Below are positions 1 to 11,320 of a stretch of DNA of 64,000 nt, piece by piece; the first letter of the stretch is position 1, and each line of letters begins with the position of its first letter. This DNA is from Aedes albopictus. Its lineage: Eukaryota > Arthropoda > Insecta > Diptera > Culicidae. The stretch covers positions 365,803,238 to 365,867,237 of the forward strand of contig NC_085138.1 in the NCBI RefSeq assembly GCF_035046485.1, in the 5' to 3' direction. The notes beneath the pieces are model-generated. The model made no database searches. It saw only the letters and a list, made by a program, of their open reading frames with translations, and was not told the DNA's origin. The position numbers were made by a program, and so were the translations under genes.

Positions 1-34
1 TGTCGTCAATTCTTAAGCTATAGAGAATATTTCT

Positions 35-400
35 GATACACTATGGGAGTTATTTCGGCTTTCAGTTACGGAAAAAGCAATCCCTGTTGAAGATCCCAAC
101 CCAAGGATCGAAACTTTGGCAATGATAAACAGTCGAGTCTCCTATTAGACACTGCGCCACCCACTTTGCGCCCACCGTAATTTCTTAGCTGTCTTGCATA
201 CTGTCCAGCTGATTTTTTGAACGCAGTTAGTGCTTACTGTATGTAGACTCATCACTTAAAAAATGAACTAATTTAATTATAAGATAGCCTGGAAAACGCG
301 GCGGGCGTAAAATGAGTGGCAGCGTCTAATAGGAGACCCAGCTGTAGAAGTATCAACGCTTTTTCCGTGACTGAAAACCGAAAAACTCCCATGGTTATCA
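35..400. mobile_element. MITE-like inverted-repeat element
   Basis: The two ends are inverted copies: CTATGGGAGTTATTTCGG at 41 matches the reverse complement of the bases ending near 393. An inner pair, GTCTCCTATTAGACACTGCG (from about 126) and its partner near 320-345, continues the arms. No open frame is present. I could not fix a target duplication. Classed as a palindromic non-autonomous DNA element by structure only. Confidence 0.6.
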
Positions 401-865
401 AAAATCCCAATCGAATCATTCCAACATTTTTTATACACATCGAGAAAATATTCTAATGAATAAGAAATTGGGAACTACCTACTTATATTTGTGTGATTTT
501 TCTTCGTGTGATGCATAGAGAATCATTTAAAAGTCAATAATATGTGCAAGAGAGTGCTAGGCAGTATCCGGTATGGTAATGTACAACTACTCCAGTACTG
601 CTCTACTGTAATCATCATATGCAAAGAACTTCTCTAGGCACAATTGTATATGAATGATACGACCTCATCAGAAATTGGCCCAATGAAAGAAACATAGATC
701 GGGGCATAAAGGACACCCGGGGCGAAATGGACACCCCTGTTTTTACCGAAACCATTGACTTTTATCGGACATCTTTGCTTTTATGTAAAACTTCCAATGC
801 ATACGTGTAAAGTACCATTTATATTCCTCCAATTTACCATTTGGGCAGGTGTACCTATTTTGGGC

Positions 866-1133
866 CTATTGGGGTCTCCAGTTAGCCTAGTGGTTAAGGC
901 TATGGATCGCCAATCCGGAGACGGCGGGTTCGATTCCCGTTCCGGTCGGGAAAACTTTCCTGACTCCCTGGGCATAGTGTATAATTGTACTTGCCTCACA
1001 ATATACAAATTCATGCAATGGCAGGCAAAGGCAGCCCTTCAATTAATAACTGTGGAAATGCTCAAAGAACACAAAGAAGCGAGGCAGGCCAACTCCCAGT
1101 GGGGACGTAGAGCCAGAAAGAAGAAGAAGAAGA
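866..1133 (+). mobile_element. Feilai-type tRNA-derived SINE
   Basis: A tRNA-like 5' head carries internal RNA polymerase III boxes, followed by a tRNA-unrelated body and an AAG-rich 3' tail (AAGAAGAAGAAGAA near 1120-1133). It is flanked by a 13-bp direct repeat ACCTATTTTGGGC at 853-865 and 1134-1146, the expected target duplication of target-primed retroposition. The head and body resemble the Feilai family described from Aedes aegypti; the name is from recognition, not a search. The 148-codon plus-strand frame across it is a chance frame. Confidence 0.75.
883..937 (+). promoter_or_regulatory. Pol III A box and B box of the SINE
   Basis: TAGCCTAGTGG at 883-893 fits the A box and GGTTCGATTCC at 927-937 is a perfect B-box match (GGTTCRANTCC). 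The spacing is that of a tRNA gene. The internal promoter looks intact. Confidence 0.8.
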
Positions 1134-1313
1134 ACCTATTTTGGGCACTTGCCGCTATAACTAAGTCAATTTCAAACGGATTGATTTCAATTTTTGTATA
1201 GAGCTAGGCATGTGCAGTATCTTACTATATACAAAAACTCACATCAATCGGTTTGAAATCGACTTAGTCATAGCGGCAAGTGCCCAAAATAGGTACACCT
1301 GCCCAAATGGTAC

Positions 1314-1640
1314 AATACCCTATGTTTTTCATATGGTGAAATTCTTATAATTTCGAAGCAGCATCAAATAAGGTATTACGAGTATTTGAGTGTGTCCACC
1401 ATCCAAGTGAATTGTTACCTTATCAACATCTATACGCAGATTTAATAATGGATGAAGTATTTTATTTTTCTTCTATAAATTCATCCAGGATTTTAAATGA
1501 GGATTCCATGTGAGGAATCAGTCAACATTTTCGAAACGGGTTTGAAAAGTCTAAAAAAATGACCACGTGGTTTATGGACAGCCCCTAAGTCATGCGTACA
1601 GCTGGAGTGAACATGTTTATGCAAAATAAGTGATTTTTCA
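1314..1640. other. No gene seen; MITE scrap
   Basis: AT-rich sequence without a supported gene. TGGTTTATGGACAGCCCC near 1569-1586 resembles the terminal sequence of the palindromic element at 6111-6274 and is probably a remnant of that type. Confidence 0.4.
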
Positions 1641-2640
1641 GTACACTAAAAAAAACTGCTAGAATACCCTATTTTTCACATAAAATAAGCAATAAATCAA
1701 AATTCAAAGCGATGACATGTAGTTTTTTTGATCTTAAATTGTTCGTAGGATTGTACTCGACATTTTTGAAGAACAATGAAAATGTTCTTAATACACTCTT
1801 ATTTTGTTTTACCCGGAAAACTACGAAAATTCCATACTTTTTACACAAAGTATTCAACAAAACTAAATTTCAAACGAGAACATCTAGTTTTTTAGCCTTG
1901 AAATGTTCGTAGCAGTTTGGGGGCCATACTTGAAGAATAATAGTGATGTTTTCATTACACTGAAATTTTGATTCACTCAAAAATCAATGAAAGTACCACA
2001 TTTTTCACGCAAAGTGGTTAACAAAAATAATGGCTTACAATGCAAAGTAGTTTTTTACCTTTAAATTATTCGTGAAAGTGTACTGGACTTTCTTGATGAG
2101 TAAAAGTGATGCTATCATGACACACTTAATTTATTTTACTCGAAAAGCTACAAAAATACCATAATTTTCATACAAAACTGTCAATAAAACAAAATTTAAA
2201 GCCATAACGTGTAGTTGTATGGCCTTAAATTTTCCGTTACAATGTACTGGACCTGTTTTTGATAAAATGTTGATGTTGACGTTACTTTTATATTTTGTTT
2301 TATAAAAAATGTACGAAAATCCCACAAAAAAGCGAATAAGCCAAAATTTAATGTAAAGATATGTAGTTATTCAACTTTGAATTTATCGTAATAGTTTAGT
2401 GGATTTATTTGAACAACCCTAGTGAACTTCTTATTACACTCATATTTTATTTCACTCGGAATACTAGGAAAATATCACATTTTTCACACAAAGTAGTCAA
2501 CAAATAAAAATATAAGGCAATGCATTATAGTTTTTTTTGCCATGAAATTAATTGTAAAAAAGTACTGTACTTGTTTGATAAACAATAGTGATCTTTCAAT
2601 TACACTCGTTGTTTTCTAAATTTGTTTATAAAAAATCAAA
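1640..2640. repeat. Diverged tandem array, ~164-bp unit, six copies
   Basis: The landmark TAGTTTTTT..TTAAATT.TTCG recurs at about 1720, 1885, 2048, 2212, 2364 and 2528, giving spacings of 165, 163, 164, 152 and 164. Each unit also has ATTTTTCACACAAAG-like and CATTACACT-like blocks in the same order. Copies are strongly diverged, so the array is old. The short frames here are chance. Confidence 0.75.
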
Positions 2641-2789
2641 AACAACCCAAATGAAGAGACTTTTCCGACTTTTTTTGGACCCTTGGTAGTTCGCGGGAGT
2701 TTTTACCCCCTCAGTAGTTTAAGTGTTAATACACACCATCGGGGCAAAACGACTCACAGATATTTTCAGACATTTTGGCAGTAGTAATG

Positions 2790-2945
2790 ATCGCTTTTTA
2801 CCCTTCTTACATCCCTAAGAAGAGTATAAATACCGCTTGGAAAACTGATTTTTGATTCAAGGCTCTTAGAACCAAGTTTCATATACTAATTGACTCAGCT
2901 TGACGAGCTGAGCAAAGGTCGGTATGTGTGTATGTTAGGGTGGAT
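2790..2945 (-). repeat. GACGAGCTGAG module of a dispersed repeat (minus orientation)
   Basis: TTTACCCTTCTTACATCC, TTTCATATACTAATTGACTC and a GACGAGCTGAG core followed by TATGTGTGTATG are the reverse complement of the element end seen at 28480-28610. It is a third copy of the module that also closes the repeats ending at 27664 and 28612. Confidence 0.6.
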
Positions 2946-4099
2946 CAACGTTGTATAGAAAATTTAAAATTGATCAGATTCAATCTGATCAGAGTAAATA
3001 TTTTTCAATCCATTTGAGGTCCCAAATAACTGTGCAAAATTTGGGCATGATTAGACTCCAATTTGCGCATCGCAGTTGAAGTTTGTATGGCGTTTTACAT
3101 GAAAAACAAACTTTTCTGTATTTTTCTTGAAAGTTTCTCAAAATTGTCCATTACCATATAAATAGTCAAGTTGAGGCGCAGCCCAAAATGTATCGATAAA
3201 CGTGGTTGAAGACCGCAAAGCGTTCCGACGTATGTGGATAACGATACGTCGCACGGCAATTTCTGCCGTGAATTAAGATTTTATTATTGATGTTATTCCT
3301 TTATGTTCTACATGTTAAGAACCTTTATACAATCAATAGGTTATAACTTTTGTCACAAGACCAGGGTTCCTGATTTCCACTTTTCATCTTCTTCCACATT
3401 CGAAGACAGTCTGCAGCGAATGGTTGTCGCTTTAGTTCGTGTGTATGCTTGTCAGCGACGACAACAAACTCCGGCGAACGGTGGGAAGCCACACTTGGAA
3501 ATTACTCATTCGTCCACATTCGCATCGCAAGCGAATGCGATTCGTGAGTGATGCGATTGACATTGTGCATACGAATTTTTGATGTTTTCGAATTATTTTC
3601 TTTGCTAATCTAGCATTTCAGCAACAATACAGTAAAAATGTATGCATTACATGCAGAAATTCTCTTCTACTTATGATAATAGCCGCTTCGATCGCTCACC
3701 AGCATTCTTCACCATTCGCCATTCATTCATTCGCTTGCGATCCAAACTGCGACGAATGGCAACGAATATTCATGTCAAGCAGCTGGCTCATCGCTTCCCA
3801 CTGGTGATGGGGTTGCGTGTTTGATCACGACGATCCGTTTGCTGCATCTTTCTCGATTCGCTTCAGCAAAGAGGAGTGAATATGAATGAAGTGAGGCGAA
3901 TATACCGATCCTTGCACAAGACTCGGATTCGGTTACAGTCTTCAGCAACGGCTTCTGAGGTTTTACTTTTATATAATCGGTTAAATACTTTCAGTATTGT
4001 TTTATTACTATTATCAAAAAAGCAAATTTTCAATCACGTTGCGCAAAGTGCCGGCATAACTGATCGCCCTCAAACTAAAAAAAAACTGGATCTATTAGA
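2946..4099. other. No supported gene; weak diverged inverted repeat
   Basis: Several frames of 60-112 codons occur but none shows a recognisable domain. Blocks such as GATCGCAAGCGAATG occur in inverted orientation around 3520 and 3735, suggesting a decayed palindromic element of about 650 bp. Borders cannot be set. Confidence 0.3.
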
Positions 4100-4190
4100 A
4101 CGACTCTCTATGACACACGCTAGCGTATGCGCGTTACAAAAAAAGCCACTCACGTTTCTCATCCGTCTGTCTACCGATTTGGGATCTCTT

Positions 4191-4383
4191 CATAGGCGCC
4201 AACTTGTGACGTAGTTGGGGGGCGAAGCTCTCCAAAATTGGACAAAATTCAACTTTTTTCAGCTCAATGCACTAGTTTTCACGTAAATATGCCTAAACTA
4301 GATGAACTGCGTCGAAATTTTACGAATTTGGTTGATTTTGAGAGGCCTCGCCCCCCCAACTACGTCACAAGTTGGCGCGTATG
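4191..4383. mobile_element. hAT-type MITE with 8-bp target duplication
   Basis: The 193-bp element has terminal inverted repeats CATA(G/C)GCGCCAACTTGTG continuing to a G/C run. It is flanked by the 8-bp direct repeat GATCTCTT at 4183-4190 and 4384-4391. An 8-bp duplication with a C-A start fits the hAT superfamily. The target is inside the older dispersed repeat, which reads continuously once the insert is removed. Confidence 0.8.
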
Positions 4384-4784
4384 GATCTCTTAGTTCCAAA
4401 TGGAAGCTACAACATTCTGGTAGAATGCTATTGAATATACTTTTTATTGGACGTTTCGTTACTGAGATATTTTACACAGAGTACTTGGAACCCACACAAT
4501 TTAACTATTTGAGAGATTTTCAACAAAGTGCATCCTATTTCAGTCAGTGCATCCTAGTGCAAGTTATTTTTCAAGCGCTTTAAATTCACTTAGCTAAAAA
4601 TGAAAGCTACAACATCTTAGTAAAGCGCTTCAGAATTTTATTATGATTGAACTTTCCGTTATCGAGATATCTTACGAATAATGTTTGGGAGTAATATTAT
4701 TTATATAAATATTTGTATCTCAATCGATGTCTCAATCGTCTATTATGGTGAAGATATGACGAAGTCACATCTCAAAAACAACAA

Positions 4785-4892
4785 TCTGAAAAAAAAAAAG
4801 ACGGTTGACGCTAAAAAGCTGATCGATTGGTTATCCACTTATGGTGACTAATCGATCAACTTTTCAGCGCCAGTCGTCTTTTGATTCTTCAG
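4785..4892. mobile_element. Short palindromic element
   Basis: AAAGACGGTTGACGCT...GATCGAT on the left and ATCGATCAACTTTTCAGCG..CGTCTTTT on the right form a hairpin with a loop of about 25 bases. It lies inside the dispersed repeat block. Its family is unknown. Confidence 0.55.
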
Positions 4893-5060
4893 GTTAGTGG
4901 CTCTTTGTCTTATTTTCGCCTTAACCGATTTAGGTTCTTTTAGTACCAAATGAAAGCTACAACATCCTAGTAGAACGAATACCTCTGTTAAGGCTCTCAT
5001 CACAAAAGTACCAACGATTGTCTTAGGAAATGTTCAAAGATATCTCACCAAAGCTCTCAC

Positions 5061-5365
5061 AAACGATCAAAAATAAGTGTAAAAAATTAGCAAAATTGTA
5101 AATATTCACAAAAATATTAAAAAAAAAAAATAAATACAAAATAGAATCGGCACTATAATTAATAGAAAATCTCTGAAAAATAGTGAAATGAAATCTGTTT
5201 TGGATTTCCTTATGAGTTTTCAAGAAACTCTAGGAAAACCAACCATCAACCTTGTAAATTATGTATTATCGGAATTCTAAGAACAATTCACTAAGGATTT
5301 GATAGGAATTTTTCAAAACTATCTCCATAAATTCTGTGATTGCCTTGAGGAAATATGAAATGTTA
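5061..5365. other. AT-rich sequence, no gene seen
   Basis: No frame with recognisable content; short A runs and simple GAAATC-type sequence only. Confidence 0.5.
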
Positions 5366-5367
5366 TA

Positions 5368-5580
5368 CCGTCAAGGCGCCATTCACCGTGGGGGCTCCAT
5401 TCACCGTGTGCCTTCGAATATTTTCTTCATTATTTCCATATTATGATTGAATGTACAATGTTGTATTGGTGAAATTGAAGGAAAATTGTCATATCATTCA
5501 ATCATAATATGGAAGTAATGAAAAAAATATTCGAAGGCACACGGTGAATGGAGCCCCCACGGTGAATGGTGCCTTGACGG
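5368..5580. mobile_element. Near-perfect palindromic MITE with TA target site
   Basis: A 213-bp palindrome begins CCGTCAAGGCGCCATTCACC and ends with its reverse complement. TA dinucleotides (5366-5367, 5581-5582) flank both ends, as expected for Tc1/mariner-type insertion. The arms run nearly 90 bp with few mismatches, through the ACGGTGAATGG motifs and an AT-rich core. The low divergence suggests a fairly young insertion. Confidence 0.8.
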
Positions 5581-6110
5581 TACTACAAACACGCTATGAT
5601 TAATACAGAAAATCTGTTCAGAATGCTCAAATGTGTCATGTATCTGATTTCATACGAAATTTCTAAGAGTACCTCCGTTATGAGAGTATTGTAGGTTGAC
5701 AAGCAATAAAAGAAATATAATCAACTTAGAGTCAAATTCAACGAGGGGCAAAAAATACGGTTGAATGTGTCTGGGGGTATGAAAAATAGTTCATTTTGAA
5801 TCTTTTGGATCTACTGAATGGGTGCACCCCATCCAACATTTTAATTCCGAAAAGTGCAACGCGTGGTAAAACATCGGAAATCTCCTGTATTAGACAAAGA
5901 GTATCTTAATTTATTTCAAGTAGATAGATTTAGTTTACCATAGGTGCATTAATCATTAATTTTAAATTGAAACACCTTAGATCAGTGTTTTAAAAGTGGG
6001 CAAAATCGTCCCCTGGGGGCGAAAACCAGATACAAGGGGGCGAAAATCAAAAGAGTTATAATTGGGGGGCGAAAATACTAGCCAGGGGGGGGGGGGCGAT
6101 TTTAAAATTA

Positions 6111-6274
6111 GAGCCTTTCCATAAACTACGTAGACTCTTAGGGGAGGGGGTCTGCCCAAAGCCTACGCTCCATACAAATTTCGAAAATTTTGTATGGAAA
6201 AAGTCTACGAGCGGGGAGGAGGGGGGGGATTTGAGATGGCCCAAAAAAAGTCTACGTAGTTTATGGACAGCGCC
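6111..6274. mobile_element. Palindromic MITE with TAAACTACGTAGAC ends
   Basis: CCATAAACTACGTAGACTC near the left end is mirrored by GTCTACGTAGTTTATGG at 6250-6266. G-rich and C-rich stretches lie between. A related end occurs as a scrap near 1570, and a relative with TAATTACGTAAG ends lies at 56272-56437. Confidence 0.7.
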
Positions 6275-6289
6275 TTATTGAATCATCTA

Positions 6290-6440
6290 TCAAGAAATAC
6301 AAACATGGTGTCTTTGAACTTTGAAACTTTGAAAAAAATCCTGGACCAAAACTTGCTTAGAAATCGACTTAATTATACAGAATGCCAAATTTAGTGGTCT
6401 TTTATTATTATCCGTGCATCAGGTTACTGATAGAAAAGCA
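6290..6440. other. Left flank of the tandem repeat, no gene
   Basis: No recognisable gene; leads into the GCATGGGTTTGGTT-containing repeat that follows. Confidence 0.4.
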
Positions 6441-7445
6441 ATTGATGTACCACAAGCATGGGTTTGGTTTATTTTTATATTTGTCCACATCCGGGGGACA
6501 CCCTAAACCGATTCCGGAATATTTAAATGGATCGTTTTCACATTTGACCAATTCCGGCGGGACACCCGGAACCGGTTGTTGAACACTACCGGTGGTCTCT
6601 AACGTAATCTGAGGCGATTATCTTGAAAACCGTTTATCAGGTTATCGGGAAAGCAGAGATTTGATGTATCGCATGAATGGGTTCGGTTCCCTTCTGCATT
6701 TGAACGCTTCCGGAGGAACAACCGCAACCGATTCCGGAACACTACAAGTTTTCCCAAGTATGATCCGGAATTTTTTTTTCTTGTTAACCGATCATCAGGG
6801 TATCTAAAAAGCCATTTGATGTATCGCGAATATGGGTTTGGTTCTTTTTTACATTCGAACACTTTCGGCGAGACACCCGGAACCGGTTCCAGAACACTAC
6901 CAGTTGTTCCAAATATTGTCTGCAACTATTTATTGCCAACCGTTACCGGGTTATCTAAACAGCCGCGAATTAACGTGTCGCACGCATGGTTTTGGTTTAC
7001 TATTGAATTTGCACACTTTCAGCGGGACATCTGGAACCGATTCCGGAGCACCAATAGTTTCTAATGTGGGCTAAGCCTTTTTTTTCTTGCTCACCATACA
7101 TTAGGTTATCGAAAAGGACCTGAATTGATGTGCCACATGCATGAGTTTGGTTCACTTTTAAATTTGGCCACTTCTGGCGGAATATCCAGAACAATGGGAC
7201 ACTCGGAGCCGGTTCCAGAATATTACCGGTCCATATATGGTCTGAGACTATTTCCCTGCTTACCGCTCATCAGGTTATAGAAAAAGCGGCGATTTGATGT
7301 GTCGCATGCATGGGTTTGGTTCACTTTTATATTTGGCCACTTTCGGAATACTACCGGTTCAGATATAGTCTGCGACTATTTTCCTGCTTACCGTTCATCA
7401 GATAATCGAAAAGGCTGTGGTTTAATGGGTCGCATGCTTGGTTTT
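6440..7445. repeat. Tandem array, ~150-180 bp unit, about seven copies
   Basis: Each unit has TTGATGT(A/G)TCGCATGCATGGG, TTTGGTTCACTTTTATATTTG and CGG(C/G)(A/G)GGACACCCGGAACCGG in order, at about 6443, 6661, 6813, 6967, 7116, 7295 and 7421. Three copies of the same unit recur at 26910-27300 inside a longer dispersed element, so this is probably the inner part of another copy of that element. Confidence 0.75.
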
Positions 7446-7934
7446 GATTAGGAATTCTTTCAGACAGATTATTTATACGATTAATATCGCAAAATGACTT
7501 TCAGAAACTGAATATATCTTCCAGTCATACACATTTTCGAAGTGGAATTAATATTTAAAGTGTTTTGTATCAATCCAAATTTCTCTGAATACTCTATTAA
7601 TTTCCTTGATATTCCAAAGTTGATGTCGATTAGAAAATTACAATAAATTTGAGAAAATTGAGTTGATTTCTAATGATTAAAAAAAAATCTGAGAAATACT
7701 TATTAACTTTTTTTAAGTTGATTTTTGTTACTACTTTTTTGAAGGTGGATTTTTGTCGACTGTTTAGCTTAAGAATGTTGTTATTTGTTATTTATTTTTC
7801 TAGAGAGTACAATACCCGAGCGGGATTAAACAACTGACCCATAACAGCAGCATACCCAAGTCAGGTATCCTATCAGGTTTATAGATTATAATTATTTTGA
7901 TATTGAAATCAGCTCATTTTTGTATTAAGCAGCA
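7446..7934. other. AT-rich, no gene seen
   Basis: No coding or RNA gene can be supported. Confidence 0.5.
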
Positions 7935-8566
7935 ATGAGTTAAAAGAACAGTACTTAAGGTGAAACTGGATGCATTTCCTCATTTTCCATCGACCACGCT
8001 TTTAATGATTATTTTAAATCTTCATAGTTATGGCTTTCACAACCAGAGGCGCGTGCTTCGTTTTTCTTTGCGGTTAATGTTTCACACTAGCGCGTTCTGT
8101 TGACGATGTTACACAACGCAGTTTTTCGTGAAACTTTTCCACCAGGTGATGGTAGTGTGAAGTGGGCGATGGATTGTCACGAACATTGTTCTAGTTTGGT
8201 TCTAGGTGCGTTACGTCTGTTTGTCTGTGGGATAACGTTCATTATTTTCAAAATCGGTTTCCGTACATAAGTAGAGTATGAATCAATGTATCTGCTGATT
8301 TTTTCCCTGATGAAAAATGTTTTTAGTTTTTGCAAAAACCAGTTTTCAACATAATTTCACAAAAAATGGTTTATGCAAAAATGGAAAACATTTTCTACCA
8401 CAAAAAAAAAGCAGAAGACACCCTGATCCGTACTCTACATGTGTACGAACACCGATTTTGAAAAAAAAATAGGAAATGCTTCCAGTTTCGCCTTAACCCG
8501 ATTTTCTTTTTACTTGCAGGTATTCCACTAACACGCCCAGGTTCATCATCATCAGCAATGAGTTAT
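7935..8566 (-). repeat. Dispersed repeat split by a MITE
   Basis: GAACAGTACTTAA (7946-7958) and TTAACCCGATTTTCTTTTTAC (from 8493) are the two sides of one sequence. Its reverse complement is found at about 30606-30690 (AAAAAGAAAATCGGGTTAAG). The element at 7959-8492 sits exactly at the TTAA. The joined repeat is of unknown class. Confidence 0.6.
7959..8492. mobile_element. MITE with TTAA target duplication
   Basis: Terminal inverted repeats GG(T/C)GAAACTGGA(T/A)GCATTTCCT bound a 534-bp element with no coding capacity. TTAA occurs at 7955-7958 and 8493-8496. A second inner inverted pair (TTTTCAAAATCGGT near 8245 with its partner near 8450) continues the symmetry. TTAA duplications are typical of piggyBac-type elements and of some known Aedes MITE families. 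Confidence 0.8.
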
Positions 8567-8639
8567 TGGTTTAGTATTTAGGGCTGCTTGTACTATTGTT
8601 AAGTATTATTTGTATCCAAAAACCGTCGGTTTATCCACT

Positions 8640-8993
8640 TGCGTGCGCAGCCTTTTCTTTTTTCTCGCTCGCTCATTTTGTTGAACTCAAGGTATTTACA
8701 TAATGGAAGGTTAAGCAGGTCGTTTAGTTTGTGGGGAAAAGCAGAGGAAGCCAAATTTCAAAGGAATTTGCTGAGGGGGGGTGTTTGTTTTCAGAATTTC
8801 TCACGGTGAAAAAATAATGGCCGCTCAGCCAGTTTTGACATCTAAGACTACCTTAGAATATGTAAATACCTTGGTTGAACTCAAGAAAGAGCGAGATAAA
8901 AGAGGGGGCAAATTGCCCCCTCTATTATCTGTTTCTTTCGCGTGTTTGTTTACGAGAGTGAGTGAGAAAAAAGAAAAGGCTGCGCACGCTAGA
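8640..8993. mobile_element. Inverted-repeat element
   Basis: GTGCGCAGCCTTTTCTTTTT near 8643 is inverted at about 8970-8990, and CAAGGTATTTACATA near 8688 is inverted near 8858. A perfect inner hairpin, GAGGGGGCAATTTGCC-like, lies at 8901-8921. The 77-codon frames on both strands here are products of the symmetry. Confidence 0.6.
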
Positions 8994-9019
8994 GGTTTAT
9001 GCATTGCGTTATGAACACA

Positions 9020-11101
9020 CATTATCTAGTTCAGAGATGCCTGGGGTGTAATGCAAACTTTTCGGTTTTAAGGGAAAAGTTTGTATTGCATTGTTTTTTA
9101 TGGGTGTTCCAATACGTAGCTGAAACTGTTGGTAATAAACAATCTACTGTTAGTATGAGTACATGGAAACTTTCTGTGTCAAGATTTTTGTGTAATCTTA
9201 ATAGTGAAGTAATGGAGCTATTCTTAGCACGAATTAATTAAAAAAATGTTTTTTTTTCGATGAAAACATAATTTATTTACTTATTTCAAAAGACATTGCC
9301 TACCTTCAGGCGTTTAAGGCGCCACAAAATTTGATTTCAACTTTCAATAGACGAATTCAGTAACAAATTTTGAAAATGACGTATAATCAATGGTGTATTC
9401 ATATTTTTGTTTCGTTTTTGGAGTTTTTTCCCTTTATGTTAAAATTTGCTGAATAAAATTCTGTCACATTGTTGTATAGAGCTACTGATATGAACTGATT
9501 TTGTGGATATTATTTTGACGAAGTTTGAATTGCTACTAACCGGTTGATTGAATGAACTATTGTTGTATTCAAGCTTTTTCCAGTTGTTATTAGACAAGAA
9601 AATATCAATTATTCATTATAAATCGAAATACAAATCGAAAATACAAAAATATGTACTTACTTTTGTTTTATAATTGTGTTCGGTGGATCGGGTTCCTTTT
9701 GTAAACGATATCAGACTTTATATTATATTTTGTGCGTTAGTTTTCTTTAGCTACTTTTACATTAGCTATTCATCGACATTTCGCTTTTCTTAACACTATT
9801 TAGCACACCACATATTTATTATGTTTTATCTTTTGTTAACGTAAAACCATTCTGTTGAATGATATTCCACTGTTACACTTATCATCTTCTTCGCACTCAC
9901 GCGCCCAGCTGCATCCAGCAATGTTTTGCGTTATTATTATTATACAAAAAATAGCACCTTCTCGATTCGGTATAAACACAGTGAATGTAGTAGGTACCTA
10001 CATTGAGCAGGACGATTCAAAACACGAGAACCGAATGGATGCACTCTACAATCACACAACACAGGGAGACACCAAACGAATGAACCCACACATTGCACTA
10101 CAAAAACGTAAACCTTAACCGTGACCGCACTCACACTTGGTGAACCGAACTCTTCGTTATATTGCTTTGCTATCGTTGGGAACAAGGAACGGCGATAAAC
10201 ACAACCATTTAAAACCTAATTACAAGGGGTCCTTCATCTACTTGGACGTGGCGTTATTCACCTGCTTTTTTCACTTATCTAGACCGATTTATTCTAATTT
10301 GTGCGTTTTTCAGACCATCGAAGTGAGTTTTGGCTACAAAATGCTACACTAGTGCGGAATCGTTTCCCTAAATTATCATCTACGCCAACGGAAAAAGGGT
10401 GTGTTGATGTAGCACATCCTCACGAGCAACACTCAATGTACGCCTCGACGAGAGCGAAGTTTGAACTAAACTGGTTGGGTGAGTTGTACATTAGGTACAT
10501 ATGGAGCTCTCCTCAGCTCAGTTTGTATTGGAAAAGGAACAAGCATGCAGTAATGCAGGAGATAGAGAACCATCACGCGTTGGTATTGTGGGTGAAGAAG
10601 CAGAATGGTGAATGTTTGGCTGAACTACTACACAACTCGAATGGATGCGAAATGTTGAATCAAACGAGGCAAAGTTTGAAAACATTGCAATCGCTGTGTG
10701 GGTGATGCTCATTCGAAAACCATGGTAACGAGAGAAGTTCTCCTGAAGTGATATCATACAAATTGAAAACAAGTGTATATTTTGAGTGAACCAGAATCAT
10801 ATCATTATAGTTTATACAATATTTTACGATAGTTAACTTAATTACGAAAGGATAGTTGTGCAAGGACTTGCTTATTTATGCAATAGTTTAGTTTAAATTT
10901 CATATTTTGTATCTTATTCAATCCCTGTCGCTGAATTCAATAATAGCGAATGATTTCACCAATACTACGATGAACTCTTTGATTACTTTACCCCAAACAA
11001 AGATTGTTAGCATTTATCCACAGAATCCGTAACGTTACAATTTTTCATTGTTCGAGTTATCTGTTTTGTTAATATGGTATCATCGGTTGGTTATTGTATA
11101 A
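9020..11101. other. 2 kb without a supported gene
   Basis: Frames of 80-134 codons exist (the longest plus-strand one is 10301-10705) but none shows a domain, codon bias or splice context that I can recognise. No RNA gene is visible. The stretch may be unique intergenic DNA. Confidence 0.45.
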
Positions 11102-11320
11102 TACATAAGCGACCCGATTTTGTCAGCCCCTTTTCAGAACACATTTTTTGCTCTCTTCAAAAACTTAAACAGTTTTTCAAACTTTTTATTCCTTTATGTT
11201 TTGCGTCTTAGCTGTAGTTTGATGATAAATATTAATAAATCGCTTAAAATGTGACCGTAAGATAATGAGAACAAAAAGTTTGTCGCAAAATGGGGCTGAC
11301 AAAATCGGGTCCTTACTGTA
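11102..11320. mobile_element. Mariner-type MITE (TACAGTAAGGACCCG ends)
   Basis: TACATAAGCGACCCGATTTT at the left and the reverse complement of TACAGTAAGGACCCGATTTT at the right are the termini; the inverted repeat continues as TGTCAGCCCC. TA flanks are compatible with Tc1/mariner target choice. Length about 219 bp, no coding capacity. Confidence 0.7.

Larger units (their letters stand above)
834..1313. mobile_element. Palindromic element interrupted by a SINE
   Basis: The right arm (about 1222-1313) is the reverse complement of the left arm, which is split into 834-865 and 1134-1200 by the SINE. Arms share CCATTTGGGCAGGTGTACC and GGGCACTTGCCGCTAT. Removing the SINE and one target copy restores a continuous palindrome of about 200 bp, so the palindrome is older than the SINE. 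Confidence 0.65.
4100..5060 (-). repeat. Dispersed GAAAGCTACAAC-type repeat block
   Basis: Bases 4100-4190 are the reverse complement of the unit end at about 28380-28450 (GCGTTACAAAAAAAG, CCGTCTGTC.ACCGATTTG). Further blocks with AAATG(A/G)AAGCTACAACAT and GTTACTGAGATAT occur at about 4400, 4600 and 4950. The same family forms the tandem units at 27680-28450. The block is interrupted by the element at 4191-4383 and a small hairpin at 4785-4892. Confidence 0.6.

Noticed and set aside
866..940. Functional tRNA gene
   Set aside because: It has good A and B boxes but a degenerate acceptor/anticodon fold, a SINE body and tail, and a target duplication.
10301..10705. 134-codon plus-strand frame as a host gene
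   Set aside because: No domain, no splice or promoter context, ordinary composition.
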